NCBI GenBank assembly: GCA_023362775.1
Contig: JALMGJ010000015.1
Coordinates: forward strand, 7,083,501 to 7,147,500
Length of the DNA stretch: 64,000 bases
Source: Charina bottae
Taxonomy: Eukaryota > Chordata > Lepidosauria > Squamata > Charinaidae
Direction: 5' to 3'
This document shows, in pieces, positions 1 through 11,200 of the stretch (positions within the stretch are counted from its first letter, which is position 1; every line of letters begins with the position of its first letter). The notes under the pieces are model-generated. The model did not search any database and had not been told where the DNA came from. It saw only the letters and a program-made list of their open reading frames with translations. The position numbers and the translations under genes were made by a program.

Positions 1-1476
1 ATATATATTTTTTTCCCAAAAGGAAAGGAAAGGTACAGATTTTAAGACACACTGTACCAAAAGAAAGAACCCTGACTTTTTTGTCTGTGTCATTGTGACT
101 TGTAACCATAGAAACCACATCCTCTCCTGCTGCTATGGCAACACTGCAGTAACCTTTTCTTTCTTTTTCTTTGCAAATAAGGATAGAAGTGCTGTAGATA
201 AATTATTTTTGGACTTTTTTTTCTGCAATGAAGAGGTGGAAGAGAGAGATAAGACAGATCCAGGGAACACAACTCTACAACTGCTCTGTGGACAGCTTTT
301 CCTTACCTGGCACGCTCCAGATGCGTGGGGACTACAACTCCTAAAATCAGTGTGGTCTTTGAGCCAATAAAGGGGGGGGGGGAAGGCCTCAAGCACACAT
401 TTTTAGTTAATAAAACCTTGCCTCCCCCCCCCAAACAAAACAAAACAAAAAACATTTGTTCCAAAAGAGAAGTTATTTTGCAGGATTTTTCTCCCAAAGT
501 TTGCCCCCTAATGTCCATTTTTTCTCCAATGGAAAAAGTTAAGAAGTTTGCAGAAAAGGAGAAAAAGATGGGAAGATTCCTCTCCAACCCAATACTGAAA
601 TTTTCTGCTTTTTCTCATGCGTTTATTTTTCTAAACGGGTCTTATCAGCCTCACTGTCTCTGCAAATATGCGCTGAGCAATCTGGAACTTTTGAAAACAA
701 TACTGCGGTGGGAGAGACTTTTGTCGGGAGAGACTTTTGTCGTGTTCACAGAAAGGGCATCCTGCAAAGTTTTTATATCTTTGTTAAGTTCCGTTGGCAA
801 AAAGCAGGAGAAATTGCTTCTTCTTCAAACATAATCTCAAAGTTAGCTTTTGGCCTTTGCTATTAAGCCTCTCAGTTTAAATGCCTAATTGTTTTAAATG
901 CCCTTTCAGTGGCACACCAAGTTCAAATATTGGTCATTAGGCTTTGCTAATGACTCAGAAATTCCTAAACCTTGTTGTTCTTGGCCTGTGCGCTGGTGCA
1001 TAATTGGTTGGTAAAGGTTTCTGGGTCTGTTACAAACAACTGCCTCAGCATTTAATTTTTCTTCCAACAAAAGAGCGGGACAGACTCTACCTGGATTGTC
1101 AAGCTCCTGAATATTTTTTCCCTAAAACTTAATTTAAAAGCTTTAAGTTAAAAAAAGAAGGGGAAGGCTACTATGCTGCAAAGCAAAACTTCAGCTTCCA
1201 CTGTAATCTTTATGCTCAAGAAATCCTGTAGATCCACTGCAAAAGACTCACTGGCATTTGCATTTTTTTTAGAAGCCACCCTTGCAGCCTAGTGCATTGT
1301 TTTGAAGGGGACCCTGAAATGTTTCCAAGCATGTGCGGAGAGGGGAGTCTGGAAGGAGAAGATGGGAATGCTTGCCTTGTCATTAATTAGTGGCCCCAGA
1401 GCTGCCATTTTGTGACAGCACCCACCCATGCCGTACGGTTTCAAACACACCCATCAAAAGACTGTCTACATCTATT
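1..1476. other. Intronic sequence, no recognised element
   Basis: AT-rich with short homopolymer runs (G run near 371, C run near 424). Open frames here, such as 325-834 on the plus strand, have no recognisable domain or codon bias. I see no gene or clear repeat boundary. Confidence 0.5.
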
Positions 1477-1484
1477 CCATAATG

Positions 1485-2207
1485 CAGAGCTTTCCAAATT
1501 TTTCATGCTGGTGACACACTTTTTAGACATGCATCATTTTGCGACACACTCTTACAGCAGGGCACAAGGCAGGCACTAGGACCTGTGCGGAATCACAGCA
1601 GGTTTGGAGGCAGCCAGGCACAAGGCAGGCACTAGGACATAGCTTTCCAAACTGTGTGTCAGGACACGTGTGGGCTGCAGTGTCTGGGTGTGTCATGGCT
1701 GCTGCTGCCTCCGAGCCCTGCCAGGATTCCGCGTAGGTCCTAGTGCCTGCCTTGTGCCTTGCTGCCCCCAAACCTGCTGTGATTCCACGCAGGTCCTAGT
1801 GCCTGCCTTGTGCCCTGCTGCCTCCAAACCTGCTGTGATTCCATGCAGGTCCTAGTGCCTGCCTTGTGCCCTGCTGCCTCCAAACCGGCCCTGCCAGGAT
1901 TCCGCACAGGTCCTAGTGCCTGCCTTGTGCCTTGCTGCCTCCAAACCTGCCCTGCCAGGATTCCGCGCAGGTCCTAGTAGTGCCTGCCTTGTGCCTTGCT
2001 GCCCCCAAACCTGCTGTGATTCCGTGCAGGTCCTAGTGCCTGCCTTGTGCCCTGCTGTAAGAGTGTGTCACCAACATGAAAAGTTTGGAAAGCTATGCAC
2101 TAGGACCTGCGTGGAATCACAGCAGGTTTGGAGGCAGCAGCCGCGACACACCCAGACACTGCAGCCGACACACTAACGTGTCACGACACACAGTTTGGAA
2201 AGCTCTG
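1485..2207 (+). mobile_element. hAT-like MITE with internal 56-bp minisatellite (outer copy)
   Basis: The element begins CAGAGCTTTCCAAAT and ends with the inverted match AGTTTGGAAAGCTCTG. It is flanked by 8-bp near-identical direct repeats, ccataatg (1477-1484) and ccataacg (2208-2215). CAG...CTG ends with 8-bp duplications are typical of hAT (Charlie-like) transposons. The interior carries gacacac motifs and units of a 56-bp minisatellite (ggcacaaggcaggcactagg...). No transposase is encoded, so it is non-autonomous. A second, inverted copy of the same family interrupts it at 1638-2097. Confidence 0.85.
1638..2097 (-). mobile_element. Same hAT-like MITE nested in reverse inside the outer copy
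   Basis: The inner copy starts catagctttccaaactg and ends aagtttggaaagctatg. It is oriented opposite to the outer element. It is bounded by a perfect 8-bp repeat cactagga (1630-1637 and 2098-2105), which is itself part of the outer copy's minisatellite unit. This is the signature of transposition into a relative's tandem repeat rather than inversion. It contains about six minisatellite units, some of the longer type with ctgccaggattccg. Confidence 0.85.
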
Positions 2208-2311
2208 CCATAACGCTAAACAACTACACGTAGCTCTTTTCTCTCACTCCTAGTCCTAACTAGTTCTTGTAAAGTGCCAAAGTGGGAAAGGTTGCTCCAA
2301 ACAGTTTAGAA

Positions 2312-2398
2312 CAGTGTTTCTCAATCTCAGCATGCTGGCTGGGGAATTCTGGGAGTTGAAGTCCACTTATCTTAAAGTGGCTGAGATTGAAAATTCTG
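2312..2398. mobile_element. Short palindromic hAT-type MITE
   Basis: 87-bp element running cagtgtttctcaatctcag to gctgagattgaaaattctg, with a central ggctggggaattctgggag core. A perfect 8-bp duplication gtttagaa lies at 2304-2311 and 2399-2406. It belongs to the same family as the copies at 7468, 26284, 29572, 33296, 37457 and 42823. Confidence 0.85.
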
Positions 2399-2409
2399 GT
2401 TTAGAATGA

Positions 2410-3186
2410 TAGTTTCAGCCTGCATCCTTAAGCCAGTGGCGATACCAAGAAGGAACTGCAAGAGGTCCAGAGGGGGAGGTGGGCAGGTTATACTAATATA
2501 ATTCCATGCACACCTTAGGCATCGTAGTCAATGCTACACGATTATTCATAATACATCTGATATTCCCAGTGCTCACATTGGCATAGAACACCTTTGCATG
2601 TACAGAGCAGCACTTCTGTTTGACATCAGCAGGAATCAATCCTCGCTGCCCGTTTGCAAAGTTTAAAATGGCATGTTTTCACGGCAGTCTGCCAAAGCTT
2701 TGAATGACAAGGCAGCAATCCACATAAAAGGGGGGGGGGGGAAAGGAATTCTATTTAGAACAAGCCCTTCTCCAGGGAAATCCCACACAAAACAAGGCCA
2801 ACCAAGCCCACCTTTCAAAGGGGAGCATTTTTGCCTTTCAGCTTAGGCTACAATTAAGACAGAGTGTTTGTTTTAATTCCCCGCATGCTTCTCCGGTGCA
2901 ACATGGCACCACTGTGTCAATAACAACGGTAGATAAGATGACAGGATTGTGTTAGCTTTGGGTGTCAATTTACTACTGCAGTCAGCAGTTCTGAAGCCAA
3001 TTAAAAGGCAAGGTGTCGGCTGCTGCTGGGTTAAATGGGATTTTCTTGAAAGCTTGATGACCCCTTTTGGACTAATTTTGCCATATCCCATCTGCAAATC
3101 CCCTCCCCCAGCCGCAGACAAAAGTAGTCCTTTATTTTGATTAGCAGTAGCCATACTTTTGGAAAAGCGAAGACCCAAATCTCAGC
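2410..3186. other. Intronic sequence, no recognised gene
   Basis: Contains a G run near 2735 and otherwise ordinary intronic sequence. The open frame 2873-3178 on the minus strand shows no domain. Nothing else supported. Confidence 0.45.
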
Positions 3187-3194
3187 CTCTAATG

Positions 3195-3503
3195 CAAGGT
3201 TTCTCCACCAGGGTTCTGTGGCACCCTCGGGTTCCACGAGAGGTCACTCGGGGCTCCCTGGGAGATCACGATTTATTTAAAAAAATATTTCAAATTTGGG
3301 CAATTTCACATTAAAGAAGTAAGTTTCGTTCTTTATTTTCAGTTTAAGAACACTGTGGATGCATCTATGCAGGCCTACCCATGAAACAAATATAATAATT
3401 TTGTAACTTCTGTCCTATACTTGAGCCCGAATGTGCAGGGGTTCCCCGAGGCCTGAAAAATATTTCAAGGGTTCCTCCAGGGTCAGAAGGTTGAGAAAGG
3501 CTG
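3195..3503. mobile_element. hAT-like MITE, 309 bp
   Basis: Ends are imperfect inverted repeats: caaggtttctccaccagggttc on the left and ccagggtcagaaggttgagaaaggctg on the right (given here in two pieces of under 30 bases only as end markers). A perfect 8-bp duplication ctctaatg flanks it (3187-3194, 3504-3511). The interior is AT-rich with no coding capacity. Confidence 0.8.
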
Positions 3504-3511
3504 CTCTAATG

Positions 3512-4469
3512 ACTTTAAGACCTAGTGTGTACATCATGTGCACAGCTACATCAAGGGACAAACCAGACAAAACGCAACTTACTGGCTATAAAGCTTTCCC
3601 TTGTGGTCAAGAATCACCAATTTCACAACTCCAGGTGGGCAACACATACAGATTTATCTAACAGTGCTGTGCTGCGTTTGCAACAATGCAGACCAGCTAG
3701 TTAGAAACAGCTTTGCAAAAAGCCCAGCGCCTCGCCTAAGCAACTCTACCATGCCTTTGCTAAAGCCAAGCTGTTGCAGAGCTTCAATCTATGCAACTGG
3801 AAAACAATCATGCAGCACATTTGCTCTTTGGACAGCCAGTGTACCCAACGGCGCCTAGACTAGGATTTGCAACATGAATAAAAATAAAGTCTGCCAATAT
3901 GGTGATAAACGGGGAAGAATGGTTTGAAAATGGAAAAAGTGAATAAATTTATATCTAGTTGGCAATCTGGCCAGAGAAGAAAAACAAAGGAAACTAGCAG
4001 CAAAAAACAGATGATAGCAAAAATGGATTAAACCAGCTTAACATGACTGTCACCTTGGCTGAAACTGATTGGGGGCAAGTGACAAAAGTGCTCTGCAAAA
4101 TGTGACCACATTCCCAAACCAGAATTTCTGATGAAACTCTGATGCAGAGTCTGACCGAGGGGGGGGAAAGGTCATAATATTTGTACTTATTTTTTCTTCT
4201 GTAATGCTCAAATACATGTACTGTATGTGGGAACCCCAGTATCACTACCTCTATGATTAACTCACAGATCATAGAGTTTATACCACTGTATTTGATAGTT
4301 GCATGCCCTTCGATCCTGCTCTGCACACCACAGAGTTGATTGACTGAAGTGGTCTATCAATTCATCAACAAAATGAAATACTTTTCCATCAAGGCTCAGT
4401 CCTGATCCACGCTGTTTCTGAGTCCAAACTTCAGAAGATGAAGCCTTTGAGTGTTCTAGCAATCTCACA
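3512..4469. other. Intronic sequence, no recognised element
   Basis: No repeat ends, domain-bearing ORF or RNA gene recognised in this stretch. Confidence 0.4.
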
Positions 4470-4477
4470 ATCTAGAC

Positions 4478-5026
4478 CAGAGCTTTCCAAACTTTTCATG
4501 TTGGTGACACACTTTTTAGACATGCACCATTTCGCGACACACTCTTACAGCAGGGCACAAGGTAGGCACTAGGACCTGCGCGGAATCACAGCAGGTTTGG
4601 AGGCAGCAAGGCACAAGGCAGGCACTAGGACCTGCGCGGAATCACAGCAGGTTTGGAGGCAGCCAGGCACAAGGCAGGCACTAGGACCTGCGTGGAATCC
4701 TGGCAGGGCAGGTCTGGAGGCAGCCAGGCACAAGGCAGGCACTAGGACCTGCGCGGAATCACAGCAGGTTTGGAGGCAGCCAGGCACAAGGCAGGCACTA
4801 GGACCTGCGTGGAATCCTGGCAGGGCAGGTTTGGAGGCAGCCAGGCACAAGGCAGGCACTAGGACCTGCGCGGAATCACAGCAGGTTTGGAGGCAGCAAG
4901 GCACAAGGCAGGCACTAGGACCTGCGCGGAATCCTGGCAGGGCTCGGAGGCGGCAGCAGCCTAGACACACCCAGACACTGCAGCTGACACACTAATGTGT
5001 CCCGACACACAGTTTGGAAAGCTATG
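4478..5026 (+). mobile_element. hAT-like MITE with 56-bp minisatellite
   Basis: Begins cagagctttccaaactt and ends agtttggaaagctatg. It is flanked by a perfect 8-bp duplication atctagac (4470-4477 and 5027-5034), whose TCTAGA core is the site preference known for Charlie-type hAT elements. The interior holds about seven tandem units: the 56-bp form (…gaatcacagcagg…) and a slightly longer form (…gaatcctggcagggcagg…). Frames open across the repeat on both strands are by-products of the period and carry no domain. Confidence 0.9.
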
Positions 5027-5252
5027 ATCTAGACTGACTTCTGAAAGCACATTAGAGTTGGTTGTTCCCACCCTACATCTTCAAGACCTCGTGCAAGCGC
5101 TCCAAATCTTGTCTCATCTCAACCATTAAAACCCCCCACAATTTTAGTCTGGGGGAGGGTCAGCAGACAACCTTGTGCCCTTGACACGCTATGCTGCTAA
5201 CTCTTGTTACACTGAACTTCACTTCATAATTCAAATGTTCTACTTTAAGTAA

Positions 5253-5591
5253 CTGGGGGCGTGGTGGCTCAGTGGGTAAGATGCCAGGCTTGTCGATCGG
5301 AAGATCGCAAGTTCGGAGGTTCGAATCCCTAGCCCCGCGTGACGGAGGGAGCTCCTGCACTCGTCCCAGCTCTTGCCAACCTAGTAATTCGAAAGCATGC
5401 AAATGCAAGTAGATGAATAGGTACCACTTCGGTGGGAAGGTAACAGCGTTCCGCACGCGTCATGCGGCCACATGACCGTGGAAGCATCTTCGGACAACGC
5501 TGGCTCTTCGGCTAACAAACGGAGATGAGCACCGGCCCCTAGAGTCGGACACGACTGCACAAATGTGCGGGGCGAACCTTTACTTTACCTT
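5253..5591 (+). mobile_element. tRNA-derived SINE (full length), family A
   Basis: Starts gggggcgtggtggctcag. It has an A-box-like TGGCTCAGTGG and a B-box ggttcgaatcc in the first 80 bp, then a conserved body (gcatgcaaatgcaagtagatg; gccggcacatgac-like; gagtcggacacgactg) and a short aacctttacctttac tail. The flanking repeat tactttaag (5241-5249 and 5592-5600) marks the insertion. It lies antisense to CMIP. Confidence 0.85.
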
Positions 5592-5603
5592 TACTTTAAG
5601 AAA

Positions 5604-7239
5604 AAAGAAACCCGAGTCAAAACATGCCCCACTAGCTGCAAATTGGTTTTCAACTGCATCCAAGCCCCAGTAACTCCTAATGGCATCTGAAGACAGAGAG
5701 CATCACTCAGTGTTTGCTCAGGATCTCGCAGGATCACACCTCCCTTCATTAAAAAGAGGCAGCCGAGATTTCTGAGGTAAACTTGTATGTCAAAGAATCC
5801 ATCCCACTGTTTCCTCAAAGGGTACTGGCCGTGCATGAAGGTGAAATTGAATTACTTATTGAAGGCCTTATAGGAGGAGAAATATATTGGATGCACACAC
5901 ACACACAAGCTCTTGGCTTGGTTGGCGATATAGACCATGCACTCAAGTGTTAAAATAGCATCAGGGTGTGTCTCTCCACCACAAAGTCAAGAACATGGCA
6001 GATATTTTCTGACTTCCCAGTCTAGCCTAAAGCCCTGGGAGTTCCTGGTGACCTCCCATCCATATACTAACCAGACCCAATCCTGCTTAGCTTCCCAGCC
6101 TAGACAAGGTCGTTCAGGTGCAAGAACAATGGAGAATTTCAGCTCTGTAGACATCAGCTGTTGCTTAACCCCATCCTGAGCAGGATAATAATATGAGTCA
6201 TTGTTTTACACTGTGGAAAGAGAGGCAAACTGTGAGAATATCACAATGAGCACTGTTGCATCAGACCAAAATATATGGTGGCTAAGCAAAAGCTGGCAGA
6301 AAACCTACAAGATGCATGGTCCTTCTTGCTCATATTTGCAAGCAACAAGATAGGTTCCTCAACAATTTCTAAAAGGACCCACAAAAAGGAATCTGTAGTT
6401 TGCCATTTGCTCTTTCCTCTTATGAGAGGGAGGTGTCAAAAAACACCGCAGGAGAACGATAAACCATCTTGTGCAACTACCATCAGGAAAACTATTACGG
6501 ATGCAATCACCAGGAGTTTTTGCCTCCTCCCCCCACAAAAAAGATGTTTCATAAACTGGCTGACAAAATGAAAAGGAAGGCTCTGCCTTCAAAGTGCCTC
6601 ATCAACATTTTCTTTCAATTGCTTAACGCATTTAGAATATGAAGCTTTTTTCCAAGGCTGTTCGATTAAAAATATAGACAAATAATATTAAAATGCATGC
6701 TGGCCAGCACAATGATGACCTTAAATTCTATCCATTTAGCGTATTTTGGAGTCCTAAGATAAATATTGTCTTTGCTTTTTAGGGTTGTTATTAGCAGCAG
6801 CCCAAATCAACTGTATCAACTGTAGGATATGGACCGTAATCTACCATGTTGGATGAGTGCAGGTTGGCAAATAGATGTTTTTCCATTTGTCTAGGGCTGA
6901 GAGAGAGAGAATGGCCGAAAGTCACTTAGTGTGGTGGATTTCGGGGGTGCCGCTGGTTCTCAGGGAGGAGGGGGCACATTCCAAGGAGATAAGCGGACTG
7001 TCCGGGGAGCAAAGGTGGGAAAACAAAGAGGTTCAGGATAGCCCCGCCCTAGAGTCTCCCAGGTTATTTCCCCATAGGTTGGTTAGAGCAGCTTTAGTCT
7101 GGCAAGATTCTGTCTATACAGTGTGAGCAAATAACTCTTCATTGTTCTTGGTCTGGGCCTGACACTTAGCCAGCTTCTGTGCCCACGGGAAGACGAGAAT
7201 CTGGTTCTCTCCTATCCTAGTGCAGCACCTACCTAACCC
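5604..7239. other. Intronic sequence with a short CA repeat
   Basis: A (CA)n run lies near 5890-5908. No gene or element with clear boundaries was recognised in the rest. Confidence 0.4.
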
Positions 7240-7362
7240 CACACCGGCTCTTGGGCTGAGGAGGGGGGACTGGCCCTAAATCCCCCAGGGAGCCTCTGTG
7301 GATGAGGGGGGACTTCTCACTCCTAGTCTAGCACCTTCACCACTAAACCATTCTGGCTCTCA
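7240..7362 (-). mobile_element. Diverged tRNA-SINE (family B), antisense fragment
   Basis: On the minus strand the segment starts gagagccagaatggtttagtgg, close to the head of the SINE at 8268 (gagagccagtttggtctagtgg). It continues through recognisable but diverged body motifs (gggccagtccc, tcagccc). The far boundary is vague because of divergence. Confidence 0.55.
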
Positions 7363-7370
7363 TATTTTAA

Positions 7371-7411
<41 letters not shown>
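7371..7411. repeat. (AC)n microsatellite
   Basis: About 40 bp of uninterrupted AC dinucleotide repeat. Confidence 0.97.
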
Positions 7412-7412
<1 letters not shown>

Positions 7413-7467
7413 CTCTGAAAATGTACAGAGGCCTTGAAAAGCGACCGCACCTCTGAAACTTGTAGAC

Positions 7468-7602
7468 CAGTATTTCTCAACCTTGGCAACTTTAAGATAT
7501 GCGGACTTCAGCTCCCAGAATTCCCCAGCCAGCCTTGCTGGCTGGGGAATTCTGGGAGTTGAAGTCCGCATATCTTAAAGTTGCCAAGGTTGAGAGACAC
7601 TG
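7468..7602. mobile_element. Palindromic hAT-type MITE, nearly perfect hairpin
   Basis: 135-bp element cagtatttctcaaccttgg ... ccaaggttgagagacactg. The two arms are almost perfect reverse complements around a short ccagccttgctgg centre. Flanking 8-mers ttgtagac (7460-7467) and ttgcagac (7603-7610) differ at one base. Confidence 0.88.
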
Positions 7603-7610
7603 TTGCAGAC

Positions 7611-8267
7611 AATTACAATAAAATGTAAAACAAAAAGGTAGAAAACATCAATCTGCCTTCTATTCTCCATATCGCAGAGCACTGGGAAAAAAGAAAAGAC
7701 ACACAACCAGCTTTTAATGTTTTATCATTTTGATGCTGGAAAAGGGGGCTGCCCAGAAAGACCCCCAAAAGACATTCTCCCCGCCCCAAACCCATTGTCC
7801 CGTTGGTCTGCACAGGGACGATGGTTCTGGTGGCCTCGGGGATGTCCTACAAGAGAAACTGAGGGTACAGTTCCTTGTTCCTGGAGACTTCCTCATTGTA
7901 AAACCCTGATGCGTTTCGAGCGCTCTCCATAAAACGGTTTCATTTTATTTACTAGGACTCATATTCCAGCCCAAAGGCACTCTGAGTGGATGCATTTCCC
8001 TTCTATCAGGAAAAAAACAAAAAGAAAACCAGGATAACCACATAATCATTAACAATGACAACATTACAGGAAGTTTTGGCATCTGAGGAACACTCCAAGT
8101 GCAAGCCATAAAAAACAGGGCTAAGCAATTTTCCTGAAGCTCAGCAGGGTGGTCCATATCAAGGTACTGTACATATCCTTGCAATGTGTCTTTCTGGGCT
8201 GTGTAATCACAAACACCAACAATTTTTTGCAAAGCTTCCTGCCATGTTCTCATGATGATTACTACCA
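7611..8267. other. Intronic sequence upstream of the 102-bp array
   Basis: No domain-bearing ORF or repeat boundary recognised. Confidence 0.4.
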
Positions 8268-11200
8268 AGAGAGCCAGTTTGGTCTAGTGGTTAAGGTAAC
8301 GGGCTAGAAACCAGGAGACGGAGAGTTCTAGTCCCGCCTTAGGCATGAAAGCCGGCTGGGTGGCCTTGGGCCAGTCCCTGTCTCTCAGCCCTAGGAAGGA
8401 GCCAATGGCAAAGCAGGAGACGGAGAGTTCTAGTCCCGCCTTAGGCGTGAAAGCCGGTTGGGTGACCTTGGGCCAGTCCCTGTCTCTCAGCCCTAGGAAG
8501 GAGCCAATGGCAAACCAGGAGACGGAGAGTTCTAGTCCCGCCTTAGGCGTGAAAGCCGGCTGGGTGACCTTGGGCCAGTCCCTGTCTCTCAGCCCTAGGA
8601 AGGAGCCAATGGCAAAGCAGGAGACGGAGAGTTCTAGTCCTGCCTTAGGCATGAAAGCCAGCTGGGTGGCCTTGGGCCAGTCCCTGTCTCTCAGCCCTAG
8701 GAAGGAGCCAATGGCAAACCAGGAGACGGAGAGTTCTAGTCCCGCCTTAGGCGTGAAAGCCGGCTGGGTGACCTTGGGCCTGTCCCTGTCTCTCAGCCCT
8801 AGGAAGGAGCCAATGGCAAAGCAGGAGACGGAGAGTTCTAGTCCCGCCTTAGACGTGAAAGCCGGCTGGGTGACCTTGGGCCAGTCCCTGTCTCTCAGCC
8901 CTAGGAAGGAGCCAATGGCAAACCAGGAGACGGAGAGTTCTAGTCCCGCCTTAGGCATGAAAGCCGGCTGGGTGACCTTGGGCCAGTCCCTGTCTCTCAG
9001 CCCTAGGAAGGAGCCAATGGCAAAGCAGGAGACGGAGAGTTCTAGTCCCGCCTTAGGCATGAAAGCCGGCTGGGTGGCCTTGGGCCAGTCCCTGTCTCTC
9101 AGCCCTAGGAAGGAGCCAATGGCAAACCAGGAGACGGAGAGTTCTAGTCCCGCCTTAGGCGTGAAAGCCGGCTGGGTGACCTTGGGCCAGTCCCTGTCTC
9201 TCAGCCCTAGGAAGGAGCCAATGGCAAACCAGGAGACGGAGAGTTCTAGTCCCGCCTTAGGCATGAAAGCCGGCTGGGTGACTTTGGGCCAGTCCCTGTC
9301 TCTCAGCCCTAGGAAGGAGCCAATGGCAAAGCAGGAGACGGAGAGTTCTAGTCCTGCCTTAGGCATGAAAGCCAGCTGGGTGGCCTTGGGCCAGTCCCTG
9401 TCTCTCAGCCCTAGGAAGGAGCCAATGGCAAACCAGGAGACGGAGAGTTCTAGTCCCGCCTTAGGCGTGAAAGCCGGCTGGGTGACCTTGGGCCAGTCCC
9501 TGTGTCTCAGCCCTAGGAAGGAGCCAATGGCAAAGCAGGAGACCGAGAGTTCTAGTCCCGCGTTAGGCATGAAAGCCGGCTGGGTGACCTTGGGCCAGTC
9601 CCTGTCTCTCAGCCCTAGGAAGGAGCCAATGGCAAAGCAGGAGACGGAGAGTTCTAGTCCCGCCTTAGGCATGAAAGCCGGCTGGGTGGCCTTGGGCCAG
9701 TCCCTGTCTCTCAGCCCTAGGAAGGAGCCAATGGCAAACCAGGAGACGGAGAGTTCTAGTCCCGCCTTAGGCGTGAAAGCCGGCTGGGTGGCCTTGGGCC
9801 AGTCCCTGTCTCTCAGCCCTAGGAAGGAGCCAATGGCAAACCAGGAGACGGAGAGTTCTAGTCCCGCCTTAGGCGTGAAAGCCGGCTGGGTGACCTTGGG
9901 CCAGTCCCTGTGTCTCAGCCCTAGGAAGGAGCCAATGGCAAAGCAGGAGACCGAGAGTTCTAGTCCCGCGTTAGGCATGAAAGCCGGCTGGGTGACCTTG
10001 GGCCAGTCCCTGTCTCTCAGCCCTAGGAAGGAGCCAATGGCAAAGCAGGAGACGGAGAGTTCTAGTCCCGCCTTAGGCATGAAAGCCGGCTGGGTGGCCT
10101 TGGGCCAGTCCCTGTCTCTCAGCCCTAGGAAGGAGCCAATGGCAAAGCAGGAGACGGAGAGTTCTAGTCCCGCCTTAGGCGTGAAAGCCGGCTGGGTGAC
10201 CTTGGGCCAGTCCCTGTCTCTCAGCCCTAGGAAGGAGCCAATGGCAAACCAGGAGACGGAGAGTTCTAGTCCCGCCTTAGGCGTGAAAGCCGGCTGGGTG
10301 ACCTTGGGCCAGTCCCTGTCTCTCAGCCCTAGGAAGGAGCCAATGGCAAAGCAGGAGACCGAGAGTTCTAGTCCCGCCTTAGGCATGAAAGCCGGCTGGG
10401 TGACCTTCGGCCAGTCCCTGTCTCTCAGCCCTAGGAAGGAGCCAATGGCAAAGCAGGAGACGGAGAGTTCTAGTCCCGCCTTAGGCATGAAAGCCGGCTG
10501 GGTGGCCTTGGGCCAGTCCCTGTCTCTCAGCCCTAGGAAGGAGCCAATGGCAAAGCAGGAGACGGAGAGTTCTAGTCCCGCCTTAGGCGTGAAAGCCGGC
10601 TGGGTGGCCTTGGGCCAGTCCCTGTCTCTCAGCCCTAGGAAGGAGCCAATGGCAAAGCAGGAGACGGAGAGTTCTAGTCCCGCCTTAGGCATGAAAGCCG
10701 GCTGGGTGACCTTGGGCCAGTCCCTGTCTCTCAGCCCTAGGAAGGAGCCAATGGCAAAGCAGGAGACGGAGAGTTCTAGTCCCGCCTTAGGCGTGAAAGC
10801 CGGCTGGGTGGCCTTGGGCCAGTCCCTGTCTCTCAGCCCTAGGAAGGAGCCAATGGCAAAGCAGGAGACGGAGAGTTCTAGTCCCGCCTTAGGCGTGAAA
10901 GCCGGCTGGGTGACCTTGGGCCAGTCCCTGTCTCTCAGCCCTAGGAAGGAGCCAATGGCAAACCAGGAGACGGAGAGTTCTAGTCCCGCCTTAGGCGTGA
11001 AAGCCGGCTGGGTGACCTTGGGCCAGTCCCTGTCTCTCAGCCCTAGGAAGGAGCCAATGGCAAAGCAGGAGACCGAGAGTTCTAGTCCCGCCTTAGGCAT
11101 GAAAGCCGGCTGGGTGACCTTCGGCCAGTCCCTGTCTCTCAGCCCTAGGAAGGAGCCAATGGCAAAGCAGGAGACGGAGAGTTCTAGTCCCGCCTTAGGC

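Noticed and set aside
1638..2097. Simple inversion of a MITE segment
   Set aside because: The perfect 8-bp duplication at the inner borders fits a new transposition better than an inversion.
4569..4995. Cys/Ala/Pro-rich or Gly/Arg-rich proteins across the 56-bp repeats
   Set aside because: Frames are fixed by the repeat period and found on both strands in every MITE copy; no start context or domain.
5255..5340. Functional tRNA genes (here and at other SINE heads)
   Set aside because: A- and B-box motifs are present but the cloverleaf is degraded and each is followed by the same SINE body and flanked by target duplications.
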